The notes under the pieces are model-generated. The model saw nothing but the letters and a program-made list of their open reading frames with translations, did no database searches and had not been told where the DNA came from. Made by a program: the position numbers and the translations under genes. Positions 1 through 8,236 of a stretch of 40,724 nucleotides of DNA are shown here, in pieces. The stretch lies in NCBI GenBank assembly GCA_937871785.1, contig CALMON010000226.1, positions 1-40,724 on the forward strand, in the 5' to 3' direction. Origin of the DNA: an uncultured Granulicella sp. GTDB taxonomy: Bacteria; Acidobacteriota; Terriglobia; Terriglobales; Acidobacteriaceae. The number at the start of each line of letters is the position of its first letter. Positions within the stretch are counted from its first letter, which is position 1.

Positions 1-214
1 GGATACGCCAGACGACAAAGCCGATAACCGCCAGCAAACGCAGCAGAAGCAGCCAGCGGCGCAGGCCTCCTCCTTTGGCCGCGGCGGCGGGCTCGGTGGT
101 AGCGTGGGCGGGAAGCAGGTGGGCGGGGTCGGTTACGGGACGGTGTCCGTCAGCGGCGGCGGCGGACGTTCGTGGCTGGGCGGACGCCGGGTCCGAATGC
201 AAGTCAACGGGCAT
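1..214 (-). CDS. N-terminal fragment of a membrane-anchored protein (possibly an efflux periplasmic adaptor)
   Basis: Reading leftwards from an ATG at 214, an open frame runs off the window edge after 71 codons. It begins MPVDLHSDPASAQ, continues as an Ala/Pro/Thr-rich cytoplasmic tail of about 50 residues, then has a run of basic residues and one transmembrane helix (RRWLLLLRLLAVIGFVVWRI). An AGGAG lies about 14 nt before the start, rather far. Soluble basic tail plus a single N-terminal anchor is the layout of RND/HlyD-type membrane fusion proteins, but nothing in the visible part identifies the family, so the function is only a guess. It is divergent from the HAD-UbiA gene; about 260 bp of shared upstream DNA lies between them. 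Confidence 0.55.
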   Translation of the reverse strand, partial: MPVDLHSDPASAQPRTSAAAADGHRPVTDPAHLLPAHATTEPAAAAKGGGLRRWLLLLRLLAVIGFVVWRI

Positions 215-462
215 AGTGTCTCAAGCTGCTCCTGCGGAAAGTACGGCGGCACCGGCGCTTGCGGAAGCACTTCGCGCCAAACAACCGTGGTCAAAGTAAG
301 GCAAGCGGGCCGGGGGCAACCGCGGGAAGTCATTCCCATCATACGTTGCCGCCCTTGATGGACGACCCATGGGGAGAGAAGGTTTCGGCTCACGGGCGAA
401 ATCGTCTCCCGGAATTCAGCCTGACGCAGGGCGACGGCCTGCCGCAAAGGCCAAGGCAGCGG

Positions 463-468
463 TACTAT
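463..468 (+). promoter_or_regulatory. -10-like box, probable leaderless promoter of the HAD-UbiA gene
   Basis: TACTAT ends 6 nt before the ATG at 475. No Shine-Dalgarno sequence precedes that ATG. A transcript initiated from this box would begin at or next to the start codon. No good -35 is visible. The remainder of the divergent gap (215-462) shows nothing else I can name. Confidence 0.35.
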
Positions 469-474
469 GCTGGT

Positions 475-2004
475 ATGGCCCCCGGTTTCGCCAGCTCTAC
501 GGAGACGCTCCCCGCTCTTACCGGCGCGCCCGCGTCTGCCCGCGCAGCGGGAGTTCCGGTGTGCGTCGACCTGGACGGCACGCTGGTGCGGTCGGACACG
601 CTGCTCGACAGCGCCCTGGCCCTTGGACGGCAGCACCCGCGCGAGATCCTGAAGATTCCCGGCTGGATCGCCGAAGGCAAAGCCGCCTTCAAGCGGCACC
701 TGACGGCGGCCGTCGCGCTCGACGTGGAGCACCTGCCCTACAACGTGCCGCTGCTGGCCTGGCTGCGCGAGCAGCACGGCGCCGGCCGCAAGCTGTACCT
801 GGCCACCGCCGCCGATACGGCCCTGGCCGAGCGCGTCGCCGCCCACGTCGGCATTTTCGACGGCGTGTTGGCGTCCGACGGCGCGACCAACCTGGCCGCC
901 GGCAACAAAACGGCCGCGCTGCAGGCGCGCTTTCCGCAGGGCTTCAGCTACGTAGGCAATGCGATGGCAGACATTGGTCCGCTGGCCGCCAGTTGCGAGC
1001 CGCTGCTCGCCAATCCGTTTCGCTCGCTGCGCGGAACCTACAAGGCAGCCGGCAAGCCGCTGCCGCGCACCTTTGACGATCGCGCGCCCGCCTTAAAGAG
1101 TTGGCTGCGCGCCGTGCGTCTGCACCAGTGGGCTAAAAACACGCTGATTTTCGTTCCTCTGCTGCTGGCGCACGCCTGGAAGATGGGCACCATTGCCGCC
1201 GCGCTGCTGGCGTTCCTCAGCTTCGGGCTGTGCGCCTCGGCCACCTACATCATCAACGACCTGCTGGACATCGAGGCCGACCGCCGGCATCGCAGCAAGC
1301 GCTTCCGCCCTTTTGCTGCCGGAGACCTGTCGCCGATCGCGGGCATCGGCGTGGTGGTGCTGTTTCTGGCTCTTTCGGCGCTGCTCGCGGTCACGCTGCC
1401 CATGATCGTGGCGCACCTGCCGGGCGGGCTCGTTCTGCAGAAGCCGTATAAATTCGTCGGCTGGATGGTGATCTACACCGTCACGACGCTGAGTTACTCG
1501 CTGTACCTCAAGCGGCAATTGCTGCTGGATGTTTTTGTGCTGAGCGGCCTGTACACCGTGCGCATCCTGGCCGGCAGCGCGGCGACAGGGGTGGCGGTAT
1601 CGGCGTGGCTGGCCGGGTTCAGCGTTTTCTTTTTCCTGTCGCTGGCGTTTGTGAAGCGGTTCAGCGAGTTGGAAAGCCTGCGCGAGCGCGGCGGTGCGGT
1701 GACGAACGGGCGTGGCTACTTCGTTGGCGATTTAGAACAACTCCGCGCGCTCGGCACCGGGGCAATGTATGCGGCGGTGGTCGTGCTGACGCTCTACATC
1801 AACGACCCGCGGACGGGCGGGCTGTACCGGCACCCTATCCGGCTGTGGCTGGCCGTGCCCGTGCTGCTGCTGTGGCTGAGCCAGGTGTGGATGCTGACCA
1901 GCCGCGGGGACATGAACGACGACCCCGTGGTCTTCGCCATGACCGACCGCCGGAGCTTGTGGATCGGCGTGCTGATGGCGGTGGTGATCGCCTGGGCGTT
2001 GTAG
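475..2004 (+). CDS. HAD-UbiA fusion: UbiA-family polyprenyl transferase with N-terminal HAD hydrolase domain
   Basis: The protein has 509 residues from the ATG at 475; the open frame extends 72 codons further upstream, but that stretch is compositionally odd. Residues about 20-190 form a haloacid-dehalogenase-like domain beginning VCVDLDGTLVRSD, which carries the DxDGT nucleophile motif. From about residue 205 a multi-helix membrane domain follows, with the UbiA Asp-rich motif NDLLDIEADRRH and the later YSLYLKRQLLLDV segment typical of the decaprenyl-phosphate phosphoribosyltransferase-like branch. UbiA proteins attach an aromatic or phosphosugar acceptor to a polyprenyl (phosphate) donor in the inner membrane. 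The acceptor here is unknown; the HAD domain could remove a phosphate from the product (inference). A 6-bp hairpin (2011-2025) without a T tract follows the stop. Confidence 0.85.
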   Translation: MAPGFASSTETLPALTGAPASARAAGVPVCVDLDGTLVRSDTLLDSALALGRQHPREILKIPGWIAEGKAAFKRHLTAAVALDVEHLPYNVPLLAWLREQHGAGRKLYLATAADTALAERVAAHVGIFDGVLASDGATNLAAGNKTAALQARFPQGFSYVGNAMADIGPLAASCEPLLANPFRSLRGTYKAAGKPLPRTFDDRAPALKSWLRAVRLHQWAKNTLIFVPLLLAHAWKMGTIAAALLAFLSFGLCASATYIINDLLDIEADRRHRSKRFRPFAAGDLSPIAGIGVVVLFLALSALLAVTLPMIVAHLPGGLVLQKPYKFVGWMVIYTVTTLSYSLYLKRQLLLDVFVLSGLYTVRILAGSAATGVAVSAWLAGFSVFFFLSLAFVKRFSELESLRERGGAVTNGRGYFVGDLEQLRALGTGAMYAAVVVLTLYINDPRTGGLYRHPIRLWLAVPVLLLWLSQVWMLTSRGDMNDDPVVFAMTDRRSLWIGVLMAVVIAWAL

Positions 2005-2071
2005 GTACAACTGTTCTTGGAACAGCCGCTCGGAAGCAAAATACATTTGCTACATTGATAGTGCAGCGGCG

Positions 2072-2285
2072 GTGTGGACGGACACACTGAGGAAGCCCGA
2101 GTGCGGTGAATGAGCACCGCGGGCCTCGTGTACGTGAAAGTCGTGCACGGAAATGGATAGGGAGAGCAAGCCGGACCCTCCGGCCTACCTCAGGCTTGCC
2201 ACTCGGCTGGATAGAAGGGATTGCCGAGTTATGGCGACTCATTAGTGGTGCAAGCAACGCTCTCCGAGCCGGTAACCAATCCGGC
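2072..2285 (+). ncRNA. Run of six stable hairpins upstream of pheS (candidate structured leader or small RNA)
   Basis: Perfect or near-perfect inverted repeats follow one another with little spacing. H1: GTGTG 2072-2076 with CACAC 2083-2087. H2: GAG 2089-2091, GCCC 2095-2098 and GCGGTG 2103-2108 with CACCGC 2115-2120, GGGC 2121-2124 and CTC 2125-2127. H3: CGTGTACG 2127-2134 with CGTGCACG 2142-2149, one G-U pair, loop TGAAAGT. H4: GCAAGCC 2166-2172 with GGCTTGC 2193-2199. H5: ACTCGGC 2201-2207 with GCCGAGT 2223-2229. H6: GCCGG 2268-2272 with CCGGC 2281-2285. The pheS ribosome binding site follows at 2302. H2 begins GAGGAAGCCCG, which recalls the domain V region of bacterial group II introns (from memory, weak), but no intron protein is nearby. 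A weak promoter (TTGGAA 2017-2022, TACATT 2042-2047) may precede it. No known RNA family is confirmed. Confidence 0.5.
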
Positions 2286-2313
2286 CCGCTGCAATCTTTA
2301 TGGAAGGCACACC

Positions 2314-3432
2314 TTGACGATACCGCAACTGACCGACTTTTCGGAGGCCGCTTTAGACGAAGCGTTCGCTGGTGTACGAGCCGAGGCATCGAGCGCCACA
2401 GGAGCATCTGATTTCAACGTGGAAGCGTTTCGCCTGGCCTGGCTGGGACGTAAGAACGGTCGACTCAAGCTGATCTCCGATGCCTGGCTGAAAGTCGCCC
2501 CAATCGAAGCAAAACGGCTGATTGGACAGCGTTTCAATGCTCTGAAAGTGAGTATCGAGGCTGCTCTTTCCGAAGCGGAGAACTCTCAGGTCTGGAACCT
2601 GCTGAAGAGTGATTTCACAGCCGCAGCGCTCGACGTCACTCTTCCCGGCACGCTACGCCGCCCCGGGGTCGAGCACCCGCTCGTCAAAACGATGGCGGAG
2701 ATCGTTGGCGTGTTCGGGCGCATGGGCTACTCGGTCGGGCTCGGGCCGGAGGTCGAAACCGATTTCTACAATTTTGAATCGCTCAACTTCCCGCCCAACC
2801 ACCCGGCGCGCGATACGCAGGACACGCTGGTCATCGCCGACCAGGACAACAAACCCCTGCGCGACCGCCTGCTGATGCGCACGCACACCTCGCCCGTGCA
2901 GATCCGCTCGATGATCGAGCAGGAGCCGCCGCTGCGGCTCGTGGTACCCGGCAAGGTGTACCGCAACGAAGCCGAAGATGCCACGCACCTGGCGCGCTTT
3001 CAACAGGTCGAAGGCCTGTGCGTCGATTCCAACATTACCTTTTCCGACCTGAAAGGAACGCTCGACCACGCGATGAAAGCGCTCTTCGGTTCGAGCGTCA
3101 AGACGCGCTTTTTCCCGTCCTTCTTCCCCTTCACCGAGCCTTCGGCCGACATGCAGATTTCCTGCATCTTCTGCGGCGGCAAGGGCTGCCGCAAGTGCAA
3201 GCACTCCGGCTGGATCGAGCTGCTGGGCTGCGGCATGGTCGACCCGGCGGTGTTCCAGGCCGTCGACCGCAAGCGCGTCGAGCTTGGCCGCGCGCCCGCC
3301 TACGACACGGCCAGGATCAGCGGCTTCGCCTTCGGCATGGGCGTCGAGCGCATTGCCATGATGCGCTACGGCGTATCAAGCGTCGGCCTCTTTTACACGG
3401 CGGATATGCGGTTTCTGGAGCAGTTCGCCTAG
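2314..3432 (+). CDS. pheS: Phenylalanine--tRNA ligase alpha subunit
   Basis: PheS is the catalytic subunit of the alpha2-beta2 enzyme that charges tRNA-Phe. I place the start at the TTG at 2314 because GGAAGG (2302-2307) lies 6 nt before it; the frame is open further upstream but runs into the hairpin region. The 372-residue product begins MTIPQLTDFSEAALDEAF, a normal length and start for the family. After the N-terminal coiled-coil region come class II motif 1 (around GVEHPLVKTMAEIVGVFGRM), motif 2 (GKVYRNEAEDATHLARFQQV) and motif 3 (GFAFGMGVERIAMMRYGV). A Cys cluster (CIFCGGKGCRKC) before SGWIELLGCGMV is seen in many PheS proteins. The partner pheT lies 1.7 kb downstream with a peptidase gene in between. 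The hairpin run upstream may control it (inference). Confidence 0.95.
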   Translation: MTIPQLTDFSEAALDEAFAGVRAEASSATGASDFNVEAFRLAWLGRKNGRLKLISDAWLKVAPIEAKRLIGQRFNALKVSIEAALSEAENSQVWNLLKSDFTAAALDVTLPGTLRRPGVEHPLVKTMAEIVGVFGRMGYSVGLGPEVETDFYNFESLNFPPNHPARDTQDTLVIADQDNKPLRDRLLMRTHTSPVQIRSMIEQEPPLRLVVPGKVYRNEAEDATHLARFQQVEGLCVDSNITFSDLKGTLDHAMKALFGSSVKTRFFPSFFPFTEPSADMQISCIFCGGKGCRKCKHSGWIELLGCGMVDPAVFQAVDRKRVELGRAPAYDTARISGFAFGMGVERIAMMRYGVSSVGLFYTADMRFLEQFA

Positions 3433-3453
3433 AGAGTGCTAGCATCGCCACAC

Positions 3454-5061
3454 ATGCGCCTTGCGACTGCGGTTCTCCTTTCCACTCTGGCAGTGTCTGC
3501 CGTTGCGCAGCACCCGCGCGATGGTGAAATCCACGACTCCGACACCAAAGCCTGGTGGCACACTACGGAGGCCCTTTCCGGCGACAGCATGGAAGGCCGC
3601 GACACCGGGTCGCCCGCCTACCTGCGCGCGGCTGAATATGTGGTTGAGCGCTTCGGGGCGGCGGGGCTGAAGCCGGCCGGCGACGGCGGCACCTGGTTCC
3701 AGACCGTGCCCATGCACGAGTGGTCCATTCCGCCCGCAAGCGCGAAGTTTAGCGTCGTCCCCGACAGCGGCCCGCCCCTGCGGCTCGGCTTTCTGCAGGA
3801 AATCACGTTGACGCCCAACGACAACCCGCTCTACGGCACCACGGACATCACGCAGAACGGCAAGCCTGTCGGGCGGCTGACGTTTCGCGGATATTGCGGC
3901 AAGGACGCGATGGCTGATGTCGAGTTGAAGATCGTGCTCTGCTTCGGCACGCAGCGCGCCGGTCTGCCTTCGGGCGGCGAGCGAGCGGCCAACGCCAAAG
4001 CCGGCGGCGCGCTTGGCGTCGTCAACATCGACGACCCCTACTTTACAATCGAGCCGCCACGCTGGCCCTACGCCTACGCACGCAGCGTCGTGCTTTGGCC
4101 GGACCTTTCCGGGGGCCGCGTCCGGATTCCACCCGGCAGCCGCGCGCCCCACCCGATGCTCCCCGCCATGCGCCTGAGCGCCGAGGCGTTTACGCGCATC
4201 CTTGCCGGAACGGGGCACGACGCAGCGTCGATTCTGAAGACCGGCGGAGCGAAACAGCCGCTCGAAAGCTTCGATCTGCCAGCTCGGCTGGACGTCTCGT
4301 TCCAGATAACCGAGCGCGACATTTCCTCGCCCAACGTGCTCGGGATGTTGCGGGGAACGGACCCCGCGCTGGCGCCCGAGGTGGTGGTCGCCTCGGCGCA
4401 TCTGGACGGCTACGGCTTCGGCACGCCGGTCGCCGGGGACGCGCTCTACAACGGCGCGCTCGACGACGCGGCCTATGTCGCGCTGCTGATCCAGATGGCC
4501 GACGACATCAAGGCCGGCAAGCTCCCCGCGCCCAGGCGGTCGATCCTGTTCGCGGCGTTCACGGGCGAAGAAAAGGGCCTGCTGGGCAGCAACTGGTTTG
4601 TGCAGAACCCGACCGTACCGGCGGCGCGGCTGGCAGCAGACATCAATCTGGACCAGTTGCGGCCGCTGTTTCCGCTCAATATCCTAACCGTCGAAGCGCT
4701 TTCAGACACCACGCTGGGCGCGACAGCCCAGACCGTCGCTACGCCGATGCACATCGAGCTTCGCCGCGACGCCGAGCCCGAGCGCGGCCTGCTGCGCCGC
4801 GCCGATCAGTTCCCGTTCCTGCGCATCCACGTCCCGGCCATCAGCTTCATCTTCGGCTATGACCCCGGCACCGACGCCGAGCGCCGCTACCGCGAGTGGT
4901 ACCAGGTCCGCTACCACCGCCCGCAGGACGACCTGACCCAACCGATGAACTTCGACGCCGCGGCCAAGTTCGATACCTTTTTCTATAACCTGGTGGAAGC
5001 CGTGGCGAACGGGCCGGCGCGACCGGACTTTCTGCCAGGAAGCCCGTTCGCGGCGAAGTGA
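3454..5061 (+). CDS. Secreted M28-family zinc metallopeptidase
   Basis: The ATG at 3454 gives a 535-residue protein beginning with a signal peptide (MRLATAVLLSTLAVSAVAQ, probable cleavage after AVA). A GTG six codons upstream is also in frame. The catalytic M28 domain occupies about residues 290-520: AHLDGYG (metal-binding His near 316), NGALDDAAY (bridging Asp), FTGEEKGLLGS (catalytic and ligand Glu near 372-373), INLDQ (Asp), and YHRPQDD (His near 488). Residues about 120-250 form an insertion in the position of a PA-type domain. M28 enzymes of this kind are aminopeptidases or related hydrolases outside the cytoplasm. It starts 21 nt after pheS and is followed 63 nt later by pheT, so it is probably co-transcribed with both although it has no evident role in aminoacylation. 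Confidence 0.9.
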   Translation: MRLATAVLLSTLAVSAVAQHPRDGEIHDSDTKAWWHTTEALSGDSMEGRDTGSPAYLRAAEYVVERFGAAGLKPAGDGGTWFQTVPMHEWSIPPASAKFSVVPDSGPPLRLGFLQEITLTPNDNPLYGTTDITQNGKPVGRLTFRGYCGKDAMADVELKIVLCFGTQRAGLPSGGERAANAKAGGALGVVNIDDPYFTIEPPRWPYAYARSVVLWPDLSGGRVRIPPGSRAPHPMLPAMRLSAEAFTRILAGTGHDAASILKTGGAKQPLESFDLPARLDVSFQITERDISSPNVLGMLRGTDPALAPEVVVASAHLDGYGFGTPVAGDALYNGALDDAAYVALLIQMADDIKAGKLPAPRRSILFAAFTGEEKGLLGSNWFVQNPTVPAARLAADINLDQLRPLFPLNILTVEALSDTTLGATAQTVATPMHIELRRDAEPERGLLRRADQFPFLRIHVPAISFIFGYDPGTDAERRYREWYQVRYHRPQDDLTQPMNFDAAAKFDTFFYNLVEAVANGPARPDFLPGSPFAAK

Positions 5062-5124
5062 CCAGACCCGTAACAAAGCTCAGAAGGATCATGCCAGGTG
5101 ACGTTTGGCAGAAGAAATTAGACC

Positions 5125-7212
5125 ATGAACCTCCTTACTCAGTGGATCCGCTCCTACCTCCCTACGCTCCCCGTCAGCGACCGGCAGCTTGCCGAAGACC
5201 TTACCCTGCGCGGCATCGCCGTCGAAGGCGAGTTCCCCGCGGGCTGCGGCGGCGCGCGCTTTGAAATGGACATCACCACCAACCGCGTCGACGCCATGAA
5301 TCACTACGGCGTCGCGCGCGAGACGGCGGCTATCTACGATGTTCCCTTGCAGCCACTGGCGCTTGGCGAAGAGCTTGCCGCGAGCCGGCCGGGCGAAGGA
5401 TTCCCCGTACGTATCGACGCGCCCGACCTTTGCGGCCGCTTTACCGCGCGCGTCATTCGCGGCGTAAAGGTGGGGCCGGCGACAGGCGACATTGCGACCT
5501 ACTTCGCCGCGCTCGGGCAGAAGCCGATCTCCGCGCCGGTAGACGCGACCAACTTCGGCTGGCTCGCGATGGGGCAGCCGACGCACGTGTTCGACCTCGA
5601 TAAGGTGCAGGGTGGAATCGTCGTGCGGCGCGCGGTGGCCGGCGAAACGCTGCATCTGCTCGACGGCACCGAGCGCACCCTGGTAGCCGACGATCTGGTG
5701 ATTGCCGATGAGGCGAAGGCGCTGGGCCTGGCCGGCGTGATGGGCGGCTACGAGTCGCGCGTGACGGAAGCGACAACCAATATTCTGGTCGAAGCGGCGT
5801 GGTTCGACCCCGCGGCGATTCGCGCAAGCTCCCGCCGCCACGGCCTGCACACGGACGCCTCGCACCGCTTCGAGCGCGGTGCCGACTTCGCCGCAGCGCC
5901 GGCAGCCAACAACCTCGTCACACGGCTGGTCGTGGCGCAATGCGGCGGAGAAGTCGTCGGTCCGCTGGTGGATGTCGTGGTCTCGGAAACAGCCGCGCAA
6001 ACGGCCGCCCGCGCGCCGATTCAGCTTGCCGTCAGCGAGGTGGCGCGGCATCTGGGCACCACTCTCGACGGCAAAGGCATCGCCGCCGATGTCATCGAAC
6101 GCTTTCTGACTGCGCTTGGGTGCAAGCTCCTTTCCGCGGACGAAGCGGGCGTGTACCACGTCACGCTGCCAAGTTGGCGGCTTGATCTCGCGCGCGAAAT
6201 CGACCTGATCGAAGAGGTCGCCCGCGTCTACGGGTACAACAAATTTGCCGACACGCTTCCGAGCTTTACGGGCATCGTCGTCGAGCTGCCGCACATGGAG
6301 GCGGAGCGCGCGGTGCGCTCCACGCTGCTGGCCCTGGGCTACAGCGAGGCGGTCTCCAGCACCTTCGCCTCCGCCGAAGAGGCCGAGATGTTTGGTCCCG
6401 CGGGGCAGTCCGTGGCCATGGGCAATCCGCTGAGCGCGGAGGCCGGGAGGCTGCGGCCCTCGCTGGTGCCGGGCATGGCGTCCATGCTGGCGGGCAACCT
6501 GCATCGCGATGTGAACGAAGTGCGCTTGTTTGAGCTGGGCACCGTCTTTACGGGTTCCACCGCGCAGGTGGACGAGGCGACAGCCCTGGCACTCGGCTTG
6601 ACCGGCAAGGCTGTGGCCGGCACGCTCGCTTCGGCGAACGACGCCCTTTTCTACGAGATGAAGGGCGTGCTGGAAGCGTTGCTGGCGAAGTTCGCCGGGG
6701 CGGTCACGTTCGACGCGGAGCACCTGCCTACATGGTTTGAACCCGGCCGCGGGGCGCGCGTGCTGCTGGCCGGTGAGGCGGTCGCGTGGTTCGGCGAGCT
6801 TTCCGACGCGGAAGCCGCCCGCCGCAAGCTGCGGCAAACCTGCGTGCTCGCCGACGTGCGCGCGGCCATGCTGCTGGCGCGGCCGCTACGGCAGCCGGCG
6901 GTGTGCGAGCTTTCGCGCTTCCAGGCCGTGGTGCGCGATCTTTCCTTTCTGTTTCCCGACTCGGTGCGCTGGGAAGCAATCGCCGGCGCGCTGCAAGGGC
7001 TTGCCATCCCGGAGATGCTGCAGGTGCTTCCGCTGGAAGTGTTTCGCGACCCCAAGGGTAAGGCCGTCGCCGTCGGGCAGCACTCCATGCTGCTGCGGAT
7101 GCGCTTTCAGTCCGACGAGCGGACCCTGACCGACGAAGAGCTGACCGGCTGGGCGGCCAGGGCGACCACGGCGCTGACGGTGCTGGGCGGAACGCAGCGC
7201 GCGCCGGAGTAG
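5125..7212 (+). CDS. pheT: Phenylalanine--tRNA ligase beta subunit, short form without the tRNA-binding OB domain
   Basis: The 695-residue product is about 100 residues shorter than Escherichia coli PheT. The N-terminal part goes straight from LRGIAVEGEF to FEMDITTNRVDAMNHYGVAR, so the EMAP/OB-fold tRNA-binding domain normally inserted there is absent. The rest is intact: the B3/B4 editing region (VDATNFGWLAMGQPTHVFDL through THRFERGAD-like ASHRFERGADF), the B5 domain (about 290-370, ending LIEEVARVYGYNKF), the catalytic-like core, and a C-terminal FDX-ACB anticodon-binding domain beginning SRFQAVVRDLSFLFP. The subunit binds tRNA-Phe, proofreads mischarged tyrosine and completes the heterotetramer with PheS. 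ATG 5125 fits the family start; the ribosome binding site is weak (AGAAG). Confidence 0.95.
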   Translation: MNLLTQWIRSYLPTLPVSDRQLAEDLTLRGIAVEGEFPAGCGGARFEMDITTNRVDAMNHYGVARETAAIYDVPLQPLALGEELAASRPGEGFPVRIDAPDLCGRFTARVIRGVKVGPATGDIATYFAALGQKPISAPVDATNFGWLAMGQPTHVFDLDKVQGGIVVRRAVAGETLHLLDGTERTLVADDLVIADEAKALGLAGVMGGYESRVTEATTNILVEAAWFDPAAIRASSRRHGLHTDASHRFERGADFAAAPAANNLVTRLVVAQCGGEVVGPLVDVVVSETAAQTAARAPIQLAVSEVARHLGTTLDGKGIAADVIERFLTALGCKLLSADEAGVYHVTLPSWRLDLAREIDLIEEVARVYGYNKFADTLPSFTGIVVELPHMEAERAVRSTLLALGYSEAVSSTFASAEEAEMFGPAGQSVAMGNPLSAEAGRLRPSLVPGMASMLAGNLHRDVNEVRLFELGTVFTGSTAQVDEATALALGLTGKAVAGTLASANDALFYEMKGVLEALLAKFAGAVTFDAEHLPTWFEPGRGARVLLAGEAVAWFGELSDAEAARRKLRQTCVLADVRAAMLLARPLRQPAVCELSRFQAVVRDLSFLFPDSVRWEAIAGALQGLAIPEMLQVLPLEVFRDPKGKAVAVGQHSMLLRMRFQSDERTLTDEELTGWAARATTALTVLGGTQRAPE

Positions 7213-7283
7213 TCGGGGAGCAAAAGGGGGAACCGACCTGGGTACCCCCAATTGCGTCCGGCTAAATCCACATCGCGAATCCT

Positions 7284-7289
7284 TATACT
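7284..7289 (+). promoter_or_regulatory. -10-like box upstream of the ZapB-like gene
   Basis: TATACT lies 34 nt before the ATG at 7324, in the gap after pheT. No convincing -35 is seen at 16-18 bp, so a promoter separate from the phe genes is possible but unproven. Confidence 0.3.
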
Positions 7290-7323
7290 TCGACTTGATT
7301 GAGAGCCGGAGGCGGCAGGCACG

Positions 7324-7593
7324 ATGGACGAAGCGGCAACAGTCAGCGTGGATGAGTTTCAAGCGCTCGAGCAGAAGGTGCTGCGGGCGGTCGAGCTGAT
7401 TCGGAGTGAGCGCGAAGCCCGCGCCGCGGCTGAAGCCGACGCACACGCGGCCCGCGAAGAAGCAGCCGACCTGCGCGAAAAGCTGAACGCGGCCAACCAC
7501 GCGCAGGGCGAAGTGGAAGTTCTGCTGCGCGAGCGGGAAACCACGCGGCAGCGCGTTGAAAAAATGCTATCGCAAATGGACGAGCTGCTATAG
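7324..7593 (+). CDS. Small coiled-coil protein, ZapB-like
   Basis: An 89-residue, highly charged protein (MDEAATVSVDEFQALEQKV start) predicted to be almost entirely coiled coil, with heptad-like Leu/Val/Ala positions from residue 10 to the end (QRVEKMLSQMDELL). GGAGG lies about 11 nt before the ATG. Size, composition and position directly before zapA match ZapB-like division proteins, which in other bacteria bind ZapA and stabilise the FtsZ ring. Sequence identity cannot prove this for such a simple coiled coil, so the name rests partly on context. Confidence 0.75.
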   Translation: MDEAATVSVDEFQALEQKVLRAVELIRSEREARAAAEADAHAAREEAADLREKLNAANHAQGEVEVLLRERETTRQRVEKMLSQMDELL

Positions 7594-7738
7594 ACCGTAT
7601 CGCGGGCTGCTGGTATCTCGAAAAGTGGAGTGCTGGGGGCGTTTTTTATTGCAGAAACGGCCATGAGTGTCGCGGGCCGCTGCACTACCCGCGGGAAGGG
7701 TCTGGCCGCACAAGGGAATGGTTCGGAGGAGAAACGGT

Positions 7739-8113
7739 TTGGCGGAAGCGACACAGATGAGTGCGGCGGAGTTGTCGCGGGCGGAACTGGCGGCGCAGGC
7801 GAGCGGTGCGGTGGTGGTCGAAATTTACGACCAGGTATACCAGCTTCGCGGCACCGATGCGCCCTACATCCACAAGCTGGCAGACATGGTCGACGCCAAG
7901 ATGCGCGCGGTTTCGGCGCATAGCGCGACGGTCGACAGCCTGCGCGTGGCGGTGCTGGCGGCGCTCAACATCGCCGACGAGTTGACAGTAATCAAAGCGC
8001 GGCTCGAGGCCCTGACGGGAAGCTCCACGCAGGCGCAAACCACCATGCGCACCCGCGCGGGCTCGCTGGCCGGCATGCTGGACGAGATTTTTGAAGAGCG
8101 CAAGGTCGGGTAG
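7739..8113 (+). CDS. zapA: Cell division protein ZapA
   Basis: The start is taken as the TTG at 7739 because GGAGGAG (7725-7731) sits 7 nt before it; an ATG six codons later is the alternative. The 124-residue product contains the ZapA core VVVEIYDQVYQLRGTDAPYI, then HKLADMVDAKM, then RVAVLAALNIADEL followed by a helical C-terminus. ZapA binds FtsZ in the cytoplasm and bundles protofilaments at mid-cell. Order phe genes, ZapB-like, zapA is a common arrangement. The 145-nt gap after the ZapB-like gene holds a 6-bp hairpin (CGCGGG 7671-7676, CCCGCG 7688-7693) but nothing I can identify as a gene. Confidence 0.88.
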   Translation: MAEATQMSAAELSRAELAAQASGAVVVEIYDQVYQLRGTDAPYIHKLADMVDAKMRAVSAHSATVDSLRVAVLAALNIADELTVIKARLEALTGSSTQAQTTMRTRAGSLAGMLDEIFEERKVG

Positions 8114-8236
8114 CGCCTGACCGGCGGAACGGCTGCGTTCCCAGCCGCATGGCGCACGGTCGCTAAAGACTTTGCTCTTGTACAGAACGGCCTGGAGGTG
8201 GATGATGGTGTCATTCTTCCCTTCCGGAGCCCGCTT

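Noticed and set aside
2089-2127. T-box or RNase P RNA upstream of pheS
   Set aside because: The AGGGUGGNACCGCG-type T-box sequence and antiterminator/terminator pair are missing, and the stretch is too short and lacks conserved blocks for RNase P.
5089-6837. Long open frame of 582 codons on the strand opposite pheT
   Set aside because: It is Arg/Gly/His-rich, has no recognisable domains, and mirrors a clear pheT. High GC with biased third positions produces such antisense frames, also at 7685-9199 and 19306-20697.
7594-7738. 6S RNA next to zapA, as in Proteobacteria
   Set aside because: Only about 145 nt is available and it does not fold into a long rod with a central bubble; the gap after zapA is also too short.
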